Positions 10,427 through 23,374 are shown, counted from the stretch's first letter. The stretch: 64,000 nt of DNA from Cherax quadricarinatus (GCF_038502225.1 NC_091292.1:51123444-51187443); one strand, 5' to 3'. Numbers and translations are program-made. The notes: a model not told the origin generated them from the sequence alone.

Positions 10427-11191
10427 CTGCAGGAGAAACAAATGTTTGATCATATATTACGAGAAATAATTTGTAAAAATATTTCATATACTATATATAT
10501 AATGTCCAAGATTGGTTCAGTTATCTAATTTGTTTTTCTCTTAAAACAGAGTTGTCTCTATCTACATCACTGCATCTGTAATGTGTTGAGTCAATGAATA
10601 TGTTCACTATCTATATTACTGCTACATGTGTATAACTATACATATCACCATTTTTTTCTTATTAACACATCGGCCGTTTCCCACCAAGGTGGATTGAATA
10701 GAAAAAGAGGAAACCCTTTAATCATCATTCACTCCATCACTGTTTTGCCAGAGGTGCACCTATACTAATTATAAAACTGCAACTTATCAGCACCCCTCTT
10801 CAAAGTGAAGGCACTGTACTGCCCACCTTCAGGACTCAAGTTAAGCATGCCGAATGCCTGGAATCCTTTCATAAATGTTACCTTGCTCACACTCCAGCAG
10901 CACGTTAACTCATAAAAAAACATTTGTCTCCACTCACTCCTTTCTAAGATGCTCACGCATGCTTGCTGGAAGTTCTAACTCTTCGCACTCAAAACCTCTT
11001 TTACCCCCTCCCTCCAACCTTTCCTACGACGACACCTACCAACCTTCCTTCCACTACAGAATTATATGCTCACCAAGTCACTCCATTTCGTTCCATCTTT
11101 TCTGAACTCCGAGCCACCTCAACAACCCCTCCTCAGCCCACTGGATGATACTTTTAGTAACCCGCATGTCCTTCTAATTTCCAAACCACGG

Positions 11192-11837
11192 ATTCTCCTT
11201 GCCAACCTCAACAGAACACATGACCATAACACAAGGCACAGATCACTCTTTGATGTTCCTCGTGTCCATCTCACACTATGCAAAAACTCAATGCACATAA
11301 AAGGCCCTAAAATCTGGAATTCATTACCTGTAAATATAAAAGAAACACTACCTGTTTATAAATTCAAGTCTCTTCTCAAAGATCACTTACTCACCCAAAA
11401 CCAAATAAATACTGAATAACTGAACATTATAAATTGTATATCTTAAATGTTTCTCACAATTATATCACATAAATGTTAAACCTAAAACCCAATCTAACTT
11501 TATTATTTTTTAAATACACTACCTAACAGAATCACTACCTAACTGAATGCAACCATATGACCTGTCTTTGTAATACTCACTTGTGCTTTATAGTTATCTG
11601 TTTACATTAATGTTTTATCACTGATTTCATCATTGCTTAGTAGCAGCGCTGTATAGTCCTTGTGGCTTAGCGCTTCTTTTTGATTATAATAATAATAATA
11701 ATCATTGCTTAGTTAATCTTAAGTTAATTTTAAGCCAGCCCGTAATGCTATGCATAGTATAAGTGGCTTTGGCATGCTGCTCTTATCTGTATTTTTTTTG
11801 TACCTCTGTATGTGTGCACAAATTGGAAATTGGAAAA
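11192..11837 (+). mobile_element. LINE family B, 3' fragment
   Basis: Matches the end of the intact LINE-B at 54208-57162 and its 3' UTR. It encodes LANLNRTHDHNTRHRSLFDV through a stop at 11417-11419, then about 420 bases of 3' UTR ending GTGCACAAATTGG plus an A-rich tail. It sits inside LINE-A copy 3: the left flank GGATTCTC and the right flank TATTCACAG are adjacent in intact LINE-A apart from a few bases. Confidence 0.85.
11641..11701 (+). mobile_element. Short retroposed 3' module Y, copy 2, inside the LINE-B 3' UTR
   Basis: Flanked by TCATTGCTTAG at 11630-11640 and 11702-11712, a perfect 11-bp duplication. The same insertion with the same duplication is present in the full-length LINE-B copy (53926-54000 region, minus strand). 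It therefore entered a LINE-B ancestor and was copied with it. Confidence 0.88.
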
Positions 11838-13021
11838 AAATATTCACAGAATATTGCCCTGAGACTCCACATCTCCACTGCCTCCAGCCTTCTCCTTGTT
11901 GCAACCTTTACCACTCATGCTTCAAGTCCACATAAGGGCGTTACTATAACTATACTTTCATACATACTTCTCTTTGATTTCATGGATAACGTTTTTTTTG
12001 TTTCTACAGACTCCTCAGTGAACCAGTCACCTTTCTTTCCTCATCAATTCTGTGATTCACGTCATCTTTCATAGACCGATCTGCTGACAAATTCACTCCC
12101 AAATATTTGAATACATTCACTTCCTCCATACTTCTCCCTCCTTCCAATATGATATCCTGTCTTACATTATCTATTTTTTTTATCCTCGTCACCTTACTCT
12201 TTCCTATATTCACTTTTAATTTCCTTCTTTTACACACCTCTACTAAACTCGTCCACCAGCCTCTGCAACTTCTCTTCAGAATCTCCCAAAAGCACAGTGT
12301 CATTAGCAAAAAGTAGTAGTGAAAACTTCCACTTCGTGTTAGATTCTTTATCTTTCAATCCCACGCCTCTTGCCAGCACCCGAGCATTCACTTCTCTTGC
12401 AACCCCATCTATAAATATATTGAACAACCATGTTGACATCACACATCCCTGCCTAATTTCCATCTCTCCTACATGCTCTAACATGAGGCTCACTGTCCTC
12501 GTAAAAACTCCTCACTGCTTTCAGTAACCTACCTCCTTTTCCATACATTTATATCTCCCACATTGCCCTCCTATCCACCCTATCATACGCCTTTTCCAAA
12601 TTCATATATGCCATAAAAACCTCTTTACCCTTATCTAAATACTGTTCACCCCCATGTTTCACTGTAAACACTTGGTCTACACACCCCCTACCCTTCCTAA
12701 AGCTCCTTGTTCATCTGTGATCCTGTTCTCCATCTTACTCTTAATTCTTTCAGTAACAACTCTACCATACACTTTACCAGGTATACTCAACAAGCTTATT
12801 CCCCTATAATGTTTACACCCTCTTTTTTCCCCTTTACCGTTATACAAAGGAACTATGCAGTGTCTCTGCCAATCCCTAGGTACCTCACCCTCTTTCAAAA
12901 ATAAAAGCACTAATCACTCCAAAACTATATCCGCACCTGCTTCTAACATTTGTCTTCATCCCATCAATCCCAGCTGCTTTACCCCTTTCCATTCTATCCA
13001 CTGTTAGGTAGAATTACCGAC

Positions 13022-13151
13022 AATGTTAGGTAAAAGGACATAGGTGCAACTAATGCCGTTACATTAGCGGCTTGACAAAGCTCCTGGAAGGCGAAACGTT
13101 GCTGCAATAAAATGTCACATTAATTGCACTTGTGTCCTTTTACCTAACATA
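13022..13151 (+). mobile_element. Foldback element FB3
   Basis: The left end ATGTTAGGTAAAAGGACA and the right end TGTCCTTTTACCTAACAT are inverted repeats of about 33 bp with few mismatches. A hammerhead-like motif lies between (13061-13115). No ORF. It follows the truncated end of LINE-A copy 3 directly. Confidence 0.75.
13061..13115 (+). ncRNA. Hammerhead-like motif in FB3
   Basis: Core TTGACAA (13072-13078), an imperfect stem II, GAAA at 13093-13096, then ACGT as minimal stem III. GCGGC (13067-13071) pairs with GCTGC (13101-13105) and ACATT (13061-13065) pairs with AATGT (13111-13115) as stem I. These bases differ completely from the stem I of FB1 yet remain complementary. Confidence 0.45.
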
Positions 13152-13490
13152 TCACCATATGTGCCTACAATCACTAAATTGCGGATGTATCACTATGCAT
13201 CTAACATATGTATCTCTGTCACTATGTGTACCGGTATAGCTATGTTTCTGTATTGCAGTATCTACTGTATATCACTGTTTCTGCATCATTTTATAAGTAT
13301 CATTGTGCCTGTATCATTGTATATCTAACAAACACTTCATATCTAATACATCTCATGTATCACTTCAAATCACTGTAGAAATCAATATCTGCACAACTGT
13401 ATATGCATCAATGTATTGATATTACTGCATCAATGTGGGATATAATCATTATATCGCAATTTATAAATCACTCTAATGGTATATCAGAGT
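13152..13490. repeat. Degenerate short-period repeat rich in TATCAYTGT
   Basis: Variants of GTATCACTGT, TATCATTGT and similar recur irregularly about every 20-30 bases. Likely a decayed minisatellite; no coding content. Confidence 0.5.
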
Positions 13491-13569
13491 GCCCTTCACA
13501 GTATACTGGATACCTGCTGCAATTTGGTCAGTCTTGGGAATGAGGATCGATCCTCTACTGTCTCATACA

Positions 13570-13572
<3 letters not shown>

Positions 13573-13612
<40 letters not shown>

Positions 13613-13632
13613 ACACACACACACACACACAT
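13573..13632. repeat. (CA)n microsatellite
   Basis: About 30 CA units with one TA interruption. Confidence 0.95.
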
Positions 13633-14110
13633 ATTTCACCGTATATTGTTTCACGTTTTTTCCATACCCTTAATTTGCAAATACAGAAACAGGGCATTTG
13701 GTCATGATTTCTGGTCTCATGTAATATATTCGTTAATTAACAATTTCTTGCAAGCTTAACAAATTATAATAGTTGTGGTAAATGTTATTTCCACTCTGAT
13801 CACATTCATATATCTGCACCACTTCTCTCGGAATTTAAAAATATTGCTTCTTGTTCTCGGCTGCTGACGACGTGAAATCTTAGTTGATTGCTTCTCACAT
13901 TCTATTACGATGCTAAATGAAGTTGTTGAATTCTTGTAAGTTGTTCATCCTCTAACATGTATCTCTTGAGTGTCTTTATTCTTCTTAATTCATGTTCCTC
14001 AAAACAGAAATGCATAGAATCATTAAAATACCTAAACTACCGGAAGCTCCTCAAAGCGCTTGGAACGTATTGTCCGCAGTGGAGAAATGGTAACGATCTG
14101 ATAATATATA
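13633..14110. other. No gene; possible LINE-D-like trace near 14015-14100
   Basis: A stretch with CCTAAACTACCGGAAG, CGCTTGGAA and TGGAGAAATGG weakly follows the order of the LINE-D segment at 42300-42370. Too diverged to call. Confidence 0.3.
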
Positions 14111-15690
14111 CAAAAATAATAATAATATATCTTTGTTTACTACAAGTATATGTACAAGGTATACAGACCATAGCTGACATCAATGACATATTTCTATATA
14201 TAAAGGGGGAATTCCGGGATAACACGAACGAAAAATTTTTTCCGAAAAAAATTCACAAACTGAGTTAATCTTATAGAAAAATAGCTTAACTCTCTGGCAA
14301 CACAATGGTACCAGAATCATTGTTCTACGACATTCCTACAAGGAATTATGGTCATTTAAATACACCTAGGGTTACGTCACCACCCGCGACAGGTGTGCTC
14401 ACCTGTCGTCAATTTATTTTTTTTTTCCGTTTTTTTTTCGTGTATTTACTGTATTATTCTTTCTAAGATAATAATTGACGATTTGGCATCATAATACAGT
14501 AGGTGGGACTTATACGTAGAGTTCCAACCAACCAGGAACCTCCCGACACCATTTTGCTGACGTCATGGAAAATTCCAGTCTCGGGGGTGGCCGGGGAATA
14601 TGGCTCAATATAACGCTATTATAGCTTCTACGGCTTATTTATCTATCACAATTGATCTAATATGACATAATAAACAATATAAATAACAAAGAAGTATGGT
14701 AAATACTCCAGAATGAATAATATATGGAATATTCCCAGAGCGCTCCATCGGGAATAATAGATTCCCATTCTCAGAGAGGGGCTTACATTCTCTTTCTCTC
14801 ACCTCCAGGGTCCTTATATTAGAGAAAACGAACATGGTTAACTATGATATACACTCGTAATGCAGTATAAGACTGAGAAAAATGTTATTTTCTCGGAAAA
14901 AAAAAAAAAAAAAGGTGGTCCGGCTGTTTCGTGGATTATCTCGGAAGTAAGTTATTCACATATATGAGCAAGTAACTAAGTTAATAATAGCAGGAATGTA
15001 ATGAAATTCACAGAGAACATAAAGGAAAGATTGTTTTACAAGCTAGTGGATCGCTTTTTGAGATATCATAATTTGTTTTTGATTTATGTGAGGGCAAAAG
15101 TCAGATATTTGGCTGAAAGTCAAAAAACATACAAAATTTATTTTTTTAAGAATGAAGAAAGGATAAATTACAGAACGGCAATCCACTAGAAATACAGTTT
15201 AGCATTGATTTATGCGTAGATAATGCCAAAACAGCTTCTCCAAGTCCCACTTCGACGGTACCTTGCAATATGTATGATTATGTATGATTATTAGTAAATA
15301 ATTTTTTTCTCAGTTGTTTTTTGAGCTATCTTATTGAAACTTGGTCACATTACTATTGAAAGGTGCTTCTTTACGTACAAAAAAAATGAAAGAAATCGAA
15401 CGAAAAATAAAAAAAAAAAAATTTTAGGCCTGAATTCCCCCTAAAGCCGCTTGTTATTCTGAGCATTTCGGGCAAATTAGGTCAGTTTTGTCCCAGGATG
15501 CGACCCACACCAGTCCACTAACACCCAGGTACCAATTATTACTGATGGGTGAACATAGACAACATAGACGTCCAATGTTTCCACCCCTTCACCGTGTGAA
15601 GCGATATCTTTTACCACCAGGCCATGGGCCACCAAGATAATACTCGAAGACAAAGTTCCCAATCTGCACACTGTCATAATCAATTATTAG
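14111..15690 (-). mobile_element. SINE-like element X, split by a DNA transposon
   Basis: On the minus strand the element begins near 15640 with a tRNA-like head (GGCCCATGGCCTGGTGG), continues to 15446, resumes at 14204 and ends in an (ATT)n tail near 14111-14125. The body CATAGCTGACATCAATGACA matches the opposite-strand copy at 61270-61395, which also ends in (ATT)n. The DNA transposon at 14205-15441 interrupts it. Confidence 0.65.
14205..15441. mobile_element. Non-autonomous DNA transposon, 1237 bp, TAAA target duplication
   Basis: Ends are GGGGGAATTC and GAATTCCCCC (terminal inverted repeat of at least 10 bp). TAAA flanks both sides (14201-14204 and 15442-15445). Removing it restores the SINE X sequence, as judged from the copy near 61290. 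No transposase-like ORF is present; the interior is AT-rich with a GACAGGTG/CACCTGTC hairpin near 14388-14405. The superfamily cannot be assigned from four-base duplications alone. Confidence 0.75.
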
Positions 15691-16256
15691 ATTCTAAGAT
15701 ACCGGAGAAGGTAAAGAAGATCCCTGTACTAAGTAAGTCTGCTATAAGTATATTAATGGAAAAATAAACCCATTGCAACTAACAAGGACAAATCCACAAC
15801 AGCCTGGCTGATCCTGCAGTCAAAGGAGAAGTTCATCAGTAGTTACGGATATATTTTTTTATTTATTCCTAACTATATATTTTTAGATGCGAAAATCTGG
15901 GACTTGATAATTGCCCAGAAAGGAATGAAACGTCGTTTTGTAATTTATCTTCGATATGTGACATAGTTGCGATAAACAAGTCTTTCAACATTTCCAAATT
16001 CTTGTATTTATTGGTTATTTTGTAGGTCGCTCGAACATCATTATTGTTTCATTACCAAAGCAAATTACATTATTTATGTAGCCTGTTTTCCTCGTTACAT
16101 ATTTCTGTTAAATGTCATTTCATTGAATTCCATTACTTCATTTTCACAATAAATTCAAATCTAATTATAGAACCTTAGAATATTCTGGATTTATTAATTT
16201 GATTTTTTTTTGTATCTACAAAATATTAATGTTATATATTCCTTCCTGCATAACTG
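15691..16256. other. AT-rich, nothing recognised
   Basis: Homopolymer-rich DNA without ORF, tandem repeat or recognisable element ends. Confidence 0.4.
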
Positions 16257-16330
16257 TCAGCGGGGCTGAGTCAGCACGGCTGAGTCAGCACGGCTGAGTC
16301 AGCACGGCTGAGTCAGCACGGCTGAGTCTG
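16257..16330. repeat. 14-bp minisatellite, about five copies
   Basis: GGCTGAGTCAGCAC is repeated in tandem with almost no variation. The unit contains the palindromic TGAGTCA (AP-1-like) sequence; this may be chance. Confidence 0.9.
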
Positions 16331-16439
16331 AGCTCTTGATTACACTCCATAACTTGCAATTAACGGGTGTAATTTGTTACTGGCACAATGAGTCTCTCTT
16401 ATCCACAGCTGTAACTGTGAATGGAGTTTTCTTCCATTA

Positions 16440-17440
16440 TTTTATTCGGTAGGTCATTCTACTTTCTTAAGACCCTGTGACCAAAGTATATTTTAATATA
16501 TTTAAGGTAAATATAAGTTTTTAGCTTTTAGTATGTCAAAAAACTTTGCCCTCACCAACCGAGTTACTTATACTTTGTTATAATTTTCCAGGTCCTCGCT
16601 TAGGGCACCATTAAATTTAGTTCCTTTAGTCTCTTCTTGCAGTTCATAACTCAGTTTTGGGACAACTCTTGTTACTAACCTCTGAGGTTTTCCAGAGCTT
16701 ATGAACGTGCCTGACCAAATCTTAACTTCTTGTTTCTATGACTCTCCAGGCTGTTGGTTTCTAAAAAACTTCTTGGATGCCCTGACGACAGATTTGATTT
16801 TTTTCTAACTTCTTGTCAATAAAAAATGAACAAATCTATATCTTTGGATTTACGTGATATTTTTAACATAATTTTGAGTGGAACGCAACTCTGATATTTC
16901 TCACGCTATTGAAAATCTTTCTTCTGTTCTTCAGATATTTTTCAACCAAAAGAGAACTTTTCCTTTTACCCCTGAACGTTTTTTTTAGACTTCTTAGAAT
17001 AATCTTGGCAGGTCTCTTAAGGTACTTCATTAATATACTCCTTATAATTTTTTTCCATTATTTTGAATATTATGCATGTCACGGAAATTAACCTATAATT
17101 ATGCTACCATCTCTCTTGTTTAACCTCCTGCGTATATAGCATATTGAAACCCTTTTGCAGTTTTCTAGCTGTAAAACTGAATATATATTTTTTTACAGGT
17201 GATTCTTACAATATAAATTTGCGTAGTTTTTCTTCAACTTCTTTTTCAGTATGATAGAGTCCTACTTTCAAGTTCCATTTAGTTGCTGTGTCTACTTTTC
17301 TCATTAGCTCAGGTTTCTTTCCCCTTAGTTAACTGGCTGTTATTCCTTACAAATTCGTCTCCTTACTTTCGTGTGCTTTCTGATACCTGAACTATTTTAC
17401 GAATGTGAAAGAATCTTATGAACATTTCTTTCCTTATTTC
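16440..17440 (-). pseudogene. Possible old LINE relic
   Basis: The order of short blocks on the minus strand (GAGTTATGAACTGCAAG near 16640, then a run resembling ACTCTGGAAAACCTC) weakly recalls the C-terminal region of CR1-like RTs. No intact motif survives. Other explanations are equally possible. Confidence 0.2.
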
Positions 17441-17479
17441 TCTGTACTAATTTTTACGCAATCCTTATCCACGCTTCAT

Positions 17480-17610
17480 AACTCTCACCATTTTCACCTC
17501 ATGTCTCTACGTGGCACTGATAAAGCCAGTTGAACAGGCGAAATGTTTTCCCAATGATATACAGGTGTTGTACATGTGTCTTATTCATCAGCTTGCCGTT
17601 ATTGTATACC
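17480..17610 (+). mobile_element. Foldback-type remnant FB5 with hammerhead-like motif
   Basis: Core CTGATAA (17517-17523), stem II AGCC/GGC region and CGAAATG follow the pattern of FB1, and the downstream end TTGTACATGTGTCTTATTCA matches the FB4 and FB1 right ends. Stem I retains only GG/CC. Decayed copy. Confidence 0.45.
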
Positions 17611-18404
17611 TTTGCTCTAATCTCGGTTATATGTTGAACTCAGTCACCGCTCGCTCATGTGCCTGACCTGAGTGCCTGCAACACCCTTCAAGGTGATAAT
17701 TTAAGCCACCCACTGAAAGCACATCACTGACCCTTTTCCTACCACTCTGACACTGTCATTATTAATAGCTTTTTAACTATCTCAGCATTTTCTTCTGGCT
17801 GTTATTTTGGCCATTCCACACAGTTTGGGGAAATATTTTTGCAAAGCTTGCCTTGCTGCACTAATGATTGGAATCTTGATTTCAAGAAAGCCAGTGTCGT
17901 GTTGCGTATGTATGCACTCCCCAGCCAGTTACTTGTTGAGTGAAGTGCAAATTAAGGTGCTACCAGGGTGGTAGGGAACCCTATCAAAGTCGCTGAGAAA
18001 CTTGCTTGCTGCATTTCTCGAGTTTCCTGTTAGCACGATATATCTCTAGACTTTCTTTATTCTGTGATCGAAGGAGAGACAGTGCCACCAGAATTTACAA
18101 ATGTACTAATGCATGATACAACAAATCATTTGTACTCCTGTATTTTGCTTCAGCGTTGTCAAGGTGTCAGCTTAGGATTTTGCAGATAAACATAATAAAG
18201 GATGACATTAAAATATTTAGAGACAAATAAAGGTAAATAAAATTGCGTAACCCAAGTAAATTAATTACCTAGCTACCAGCAATTATCAGAATTTTCCATC
18301 AATAATAATAATTATAATAATAAATATTCCATCTTTATTCTGACTGGTTAAATAAACATTTCAGTGAGTTCAATAAATTATTAACACTGTAAATAATGTT
18401 AACT
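17611..18404. other. No gene recognised
   Basis: Mixed-composition DNA, with (AAT)n-like runs near 18302-18325 and no coding motif. Confidence 0.4.
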
Positions 18405-18560
18405 GTTAGAGGGATGGACCGGAAAGCCAATGGAAGGCCTCGGTCAGATGACCAAAAGCTCTAGTGGCGGACAACATAATGTAAAATAACAAAAAACAGA
18501 GAGTATGGAACCATTCTCTGGAGAAACATTCGCCTGTCTCACTGTAATTAAACTTCCTTA
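18405..18560 (+). repeat. Interspersed repeat Z, copy 2
   Basis: GGAAGGCCTCGGTCAGATGA then CCAAAAGCTCTAGTGGCGG and an AACATTCGCCTGTCTCA block, in the same order as copies 1 and 3. Confidence 0.6.
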
Positions 18561-19011
18561 GTAATGGTCTGTTATTTTTTATATTCTCATAAAACTCGTT
18601 GCAACTTAATGTTAATTTTGCGGTACAGGTGCAGACGTCCGCACTGAATAAAATCTATTGAAATTTTCGTTTTACATATTTCTCTGTTTTTTTTTTTTGC
18701 GACGTTTCTGTCCGGGACAAAATGAGAAACTGACCGGGATTTGGAACAGGACTTTCAAACCGGGATAATCCCGGTTAAAATGGGATATATGATAAGCCTA
18801 GTTAAATAGCCTTCGGTGTAATGATCTTTTTTTATTTCACAAAACATTGTTCTAAGTTAGGGTAGAGAAATTTAGATGTGACTAAGATATTTTAAGACAT
18901 GACTACTAGACTGAGTCGACTCCAAGTTCGCTAGAGTAATTATTAACAATGCCGATCGGGCAACAATTTTATTCACGCATCTCAATAAGACTGGAAAGTT
19001 ACAGCATGTGT
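18561..19011. other. Unique flank of the 31-bp satellite
   Basis: No element recognised. The array starts abruptly at 19012 after ACAGCATGTGT. Confidence 0.4.
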
Positions 19012-22000
19012 GTTGCATCCAGTGAGAGCAGCTACAACAACGGTTGCATCCAGTGAGAGCAGCTACAACAACGGTTGCATCCAGTGAGAGCAGCTACAAC
19101 AACGGTTGCATCCAGTGAGAGCAGCTACAACAACGGTTGCATCCAGTGAGAGCAGCTACAACAACGGTTGCATCCAGTGAGAGCAGCTACAACAACGGTT
19201 GCATCCAGTGAGAGCAGCTACAACAACGGTTGCATCCAGTGAGAGCAGCTACAACAACGGTTGCATCCAGTGAGAGCAGCTACAACAACGGTTGCATCCA
19301 GTGAGAGCAGCTACAACAACGGTTGCATCCAGTGAGAGCAGCTACAACAACGGTTGCATCCAGTGAGAGCAGCTACAACAACGGTTGCATCCAGTGAGAG
19401 CAGCTACAACAACGGTTGCATCCAGTGAGAGCAGCTACAACAACGGTTGCATCCAGTGAGAGCAGCTACAACAACGGTTGCATCCAGTGAGAGCAGCTAC
19501 AACAACGGTTGCATCCAGTGAGAGCAGCTACAACAACGGTTGCATCCAGTGAGAGCAGCTACAACAACGGTTGCATCCAGTGAGAGCAGCTACAACAACG
19601 GTTGCATCCAGTGAGAGCAGCTACAACAACGGTTGCATCCAGTGAGAGCAGCTACAACAACGGTTGCATCCAGTGAGAGCAGCTACAACAACGGTTGCAT
19701 CCAGTGAGAGCAGCTACAACAACGGTTGCATCCAGTGAGAGCAGCTACAACAACGGTTGCATCCAGTGAGAGCAGCTACAACAACGGTTGCATCCAGTGA
19801 GAGCAGCTACAACAACGGTTGCATCCAGTGAGAGCAGCTACAACAACGGTTGCATCCAGTGAGAGCAGCTACAACAACGGTTGCATCCAGTGAGAGCAGC
19901 TACAACAACGGTTGCATCCAGTGAGAGCAGCTACAACAACGGTTGCATCCAGTGAGAGCAGCTACAACAACGGTTGCATCCAGTGAGAGCAGCTACAACA
20001 ACGGTTGCATCCAGTGAGAGCAGCTACAACAACGGTTGCATCCAGTGAGAGCAGCTACAACAACGGTTGCATCCAGTGAGAGCAGCTACAACAACGGTTG
20101 CATCCAGTGAGAGCAGCTACAACAACGGTTGCATCCAGTGAGAGCAGCTACAACAACGGTTGCATCCAGTGAGAGCAGCTACAACAACGGTTGCATCCAG
20201 TGAGAGCAGCTACAACAACGGTTGCATCCAGTGAGAGCAGCTACAACAACGGTTGCATCCAGTGAGAGCAGCTACAACAACGGTTGCATCCAGTGAGAGC
20301 AGCTACAACAACGGTTGCATCCAGTGAGAGCAGCTACAACAACGGTTGCATCCAGTGAGAGCAGCTACAACAACGGTTGCATCCAGTGAGAGCAGCTACA
20401 ACAACGGTTGCATCCAGTGAGAGCAGCTACAACAACGGTTGCATCCAGTGAGAGCAGCTACAACAACGGTTGCATCCAGTGAGAGCAGCTACAACAACGG
20501 TTGCATCCAGTGAGAGCAGCTACAACAACGGTTGCATCCAGTGAGAGCAGCTACAACAACGGTTGCATCCAGTGAGAGCAGCTACAACAACGGTTGCATC
20601 CAGTGAGAGCAGCTACAACAACGGTTGCATCCAGTGAGAGCAGCTACAACAACGGTTGCATCCAGTGAGAGCAGCTACAACAACGGTTGCATCCAGTGAG
20701 AGCAGCTACAACAACGGTTGCATCCAGTGAGAGCAGCTACAACAACGGTTGCATCCAGTGAGAGCAGCTACAACAACGGTTGCATCCAGTGAGAGCAGCT
20801 ACAACAACGGTTGCATCCAGTGAGAGCAGCTACAACAACGGTTGCATCCAGTGAGAGCAGCTACAACAACGGTTGCATCCAGTGAGAGCAGCTACAACAA
20901 CGGTTGCATCCAGTGAGAGCAGCTACAACAACGGTTGCATCCAGTGAGAGCAGCTACAACAACGGTTGCATCCAGTGAGAGCAGCTACAACAACGGTTGC
21001 ATCCAGTGAGAGCAGCTACAACAACGGTTGCATCCAGTGAGAGCAGCTACAACAACGGTTGCATCCAGTGAGAGCAGCTACAACAACGGTTGCATCCAGT
21101 GAGAGCAGCTACAACAACGGTTGCATCCAGTGAGAGCAGCTACAACAACGGTTGCATCCAGTGAGAGCAGCTACAACAACGGTTGCATCCAGTGAGAGCA
21201 GCTACAACAACGGTTGCATCCAGTGAGAGCAGCTACAACAACGGTTGCATCCAGTGAGAGCAGCTACAACAACGGTTGCATCCAGTGAGAGCAGCTACAA
21301 CAACGGTTGCATCCAGTGAGAGCAGCTACAACAACGGTTGCATCCAGTGAGAGCAGCTACAACAACGGTTGCATCCAGTGAGAGCAGCTACAACAACGGT
21401 TGCATCCAGTGAGAGCAGCTACAACAACGGTTGCATCCAGTGAGAGCAGCTACAACAACGGTTGCATCCAGTGAGAGCAGCTACAACAACGGTTGCATCC
21501 AGTGAGAGCAGCTACAACAACGGTTGCATCCAGTGAGAGCAGCTACAACAACGGTTGCATCCAGTGAGAGCAGCTACAACAACGGTTGCATCCAGTGAGA
21601 GCAGCTACAACAACGGTTGCATCCAGTGAGAGCAGCTACAACAACGGTTGCATCCAGTGAGAGCAGCTACAACAACGGTTGCATCCAGTGAGAGCAGCTA
21701 CAACAACGGTTGCATCCAGTGAGAGCAGCTACAACAACGGTTGCATCCAGTGAGAGCAGCTACAACAACGGTTGCATCCAGTGAGAGCAGCTACAACAAC
21801 GGTTGCATCCAGTGAGAGCAGCTACAACAACGGTTGCATCCAGTGAGAGCAGCTACAACAACGGTTGCATCCAGTGAGAGCAGCTACAACAACGGTTGCA
21901 TCCAGTGAGAGCAGCTACAACAACGGTTGCATCCAGTGAGAGCAGCTACAACAACGGTTGCATCCAGTGAGAGCAGCTACAACAACGGTTGCATCCAGTG

Positions 22001-23010
22001 AGAGCAGCTACAACAACGGTTGCATCCAGTGAGAGCAGCTACAACAACGGTTGCATCCAGTGAGAGCAGCTACAACAACGGTTGCATCCAGTGAGAGCAG
22101 CTACAACAACGGTTGCATCCAGTGAGAGCAGCTACAACAACGGTTGCATCCAGTGAGAGCAGCTACAACAACGGTTGCATCCAGTGAGAGCAGCTACAAC
22201 AACGGTTGCATCCAGTGAGAGCAGCTACAACAACGGTTGCATCCAGTGAGAGCAGCTACAACAACGGTTGCATCCAGTGAGAGCAGCTACAACAACGGTT
22301 GCATCCAGTGAGAGCAGCTACAACAACGGTTGCATCCAGTGAGAGCAGCTACAACAACGGTTGCATCCAGTGAGAGCAGCTACAACAACGGTTGCATCCA
22401 GTGAGAGCAGCTACAACAACGGTTGCATCCAGTGAGAGCAGCTACAACAACGGTTGCATCCAGTGAGAGCAGCTACAACAACGGTTGCATCCAGTGAGAG
22501 CAGCTACAACAACGGTTGCATCCAGTGAGAGCAGCTACAACAACGGTTGCATCCAGTGAGAGCAGCTACAACAACGGTTGCATCCAGTGAGAGCAGCTAC
22601 AACAACGGTTGCATCCAGTGAGAGCAGCTACAACAACGGTTGCATCCAGTGAGAGCAGCTACAACAACGGTTGCATCCAGTGAGAGCAGCTACAACAACG
22701 GTTGCATCCAGTGAGAGCAGCTACAACAACGGTTGCATCCAGTGAGAGCAGCTACAACAACGGTTGCATCCAGTGAGAGCAGCTACAACAACGGTTGCAT
22801 CCAGTGAGAGCAGCTACAACAACGGTTGCATCCAGTGAGAGCAGCTACAACAACGGTTGCATCCAGTGAGAGCAGCTACAACAACGGTTGCATCCAGTGA
22901 GAGCAGCTACAACAACGGTTGCATCCAGTGAGAGCAGCTACAACAACGGTTGCATCCAGTGAGAGCAGCTACAACAACGGTTGCATCCAGTGAGAGCAGC
23001 TACAACAACG
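19012..23010. repeat. 31-bp satellite array, 129 copies
   Basis: The unit starts GTTGCATCCAGTGAGAGCAG and ends CTACAACAACG. The array spans 3999 bases, exactly 129 x 31, and the phase is preserved at every line I compared (a 1860-base shift returns the same bases). I saw no substitution or indel inside. The unit length is not a multiple of three, and stops occur in all frames of both strands, so it is non-coding. Such uniformity implies very recent expansion, strong homogenisation, or assembly smoothing. Confidence 0.97.
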
Positions 23011-23374
23011 GACAAAATAACCGCTACTCGTCAATTACTCCTCTCTTTGAACTTGGAGTAACAAGCCGTTGTGTTATCGACACCAAGTGTTAGTCCCTTT
23101 AGATGTTCTTCACCAGCCTTCCCTTGTATGAATTTCCATTCTGGTCAATACCAAATATCGGACTCCCAGGCGAGTTTCCTAAAACATTTAATCCGGGTAG
23201 ATATGTATGAAGAATTACAATGTATATTGAGATCAATAGATATATTTTAAGTTTGCTCATATATGTACAGAGTAAGACTTAACGTGCAGTGAGGTCATGT
23301 CTGCACTTATCTTTTAATGTATACAGTATAGATATAGAATCTAAATTTTAAAAAAGAGGGGGGGGGGTGAATCA
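23011..23374. other. Unique right flank of the 31-bp satellite
   Basis: No gene. A short G run (GGGGGGGG) occurs near 23360. Confidence 0.4.

Larger units (their letters stand above)
10660..12995 (-). mobile_element. LINE family A, copy 3 (decayed), split by LINE-B fragment
   Basis: The 3' end is at the left (10660, complement of the GGCCGATGTG tail). Coding relics run rightward: the C-terminal region (10960-11190), the central region including the FA(D/N)D box (LLFANDTVLLGDSEEKLQ, near 12280-12320), GCVMSTWLFNIFIDGV (near 12430) and KHYRGISLLSIPGKVYGRVV (near 12790). Many frameshifts and stops are present. A plus-strand LINE-B 3' fragment (11192-11837) interrupts it. The 5' end is lost near 12995, just before FB3. 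Confidence 0.85.

Noticed and set aside
16257..16330. AP-1 enhancer cluster from TGAGTCA repeats
   Set aside because: The motif recurs only because it is part of a 14-bp minisatellite; no other regulatory context is visible.
19012..23010. CRISPR array
   Set aside because: The 31-bp units are strictly tandem with no unique spacers, and the window is eukaryotic.
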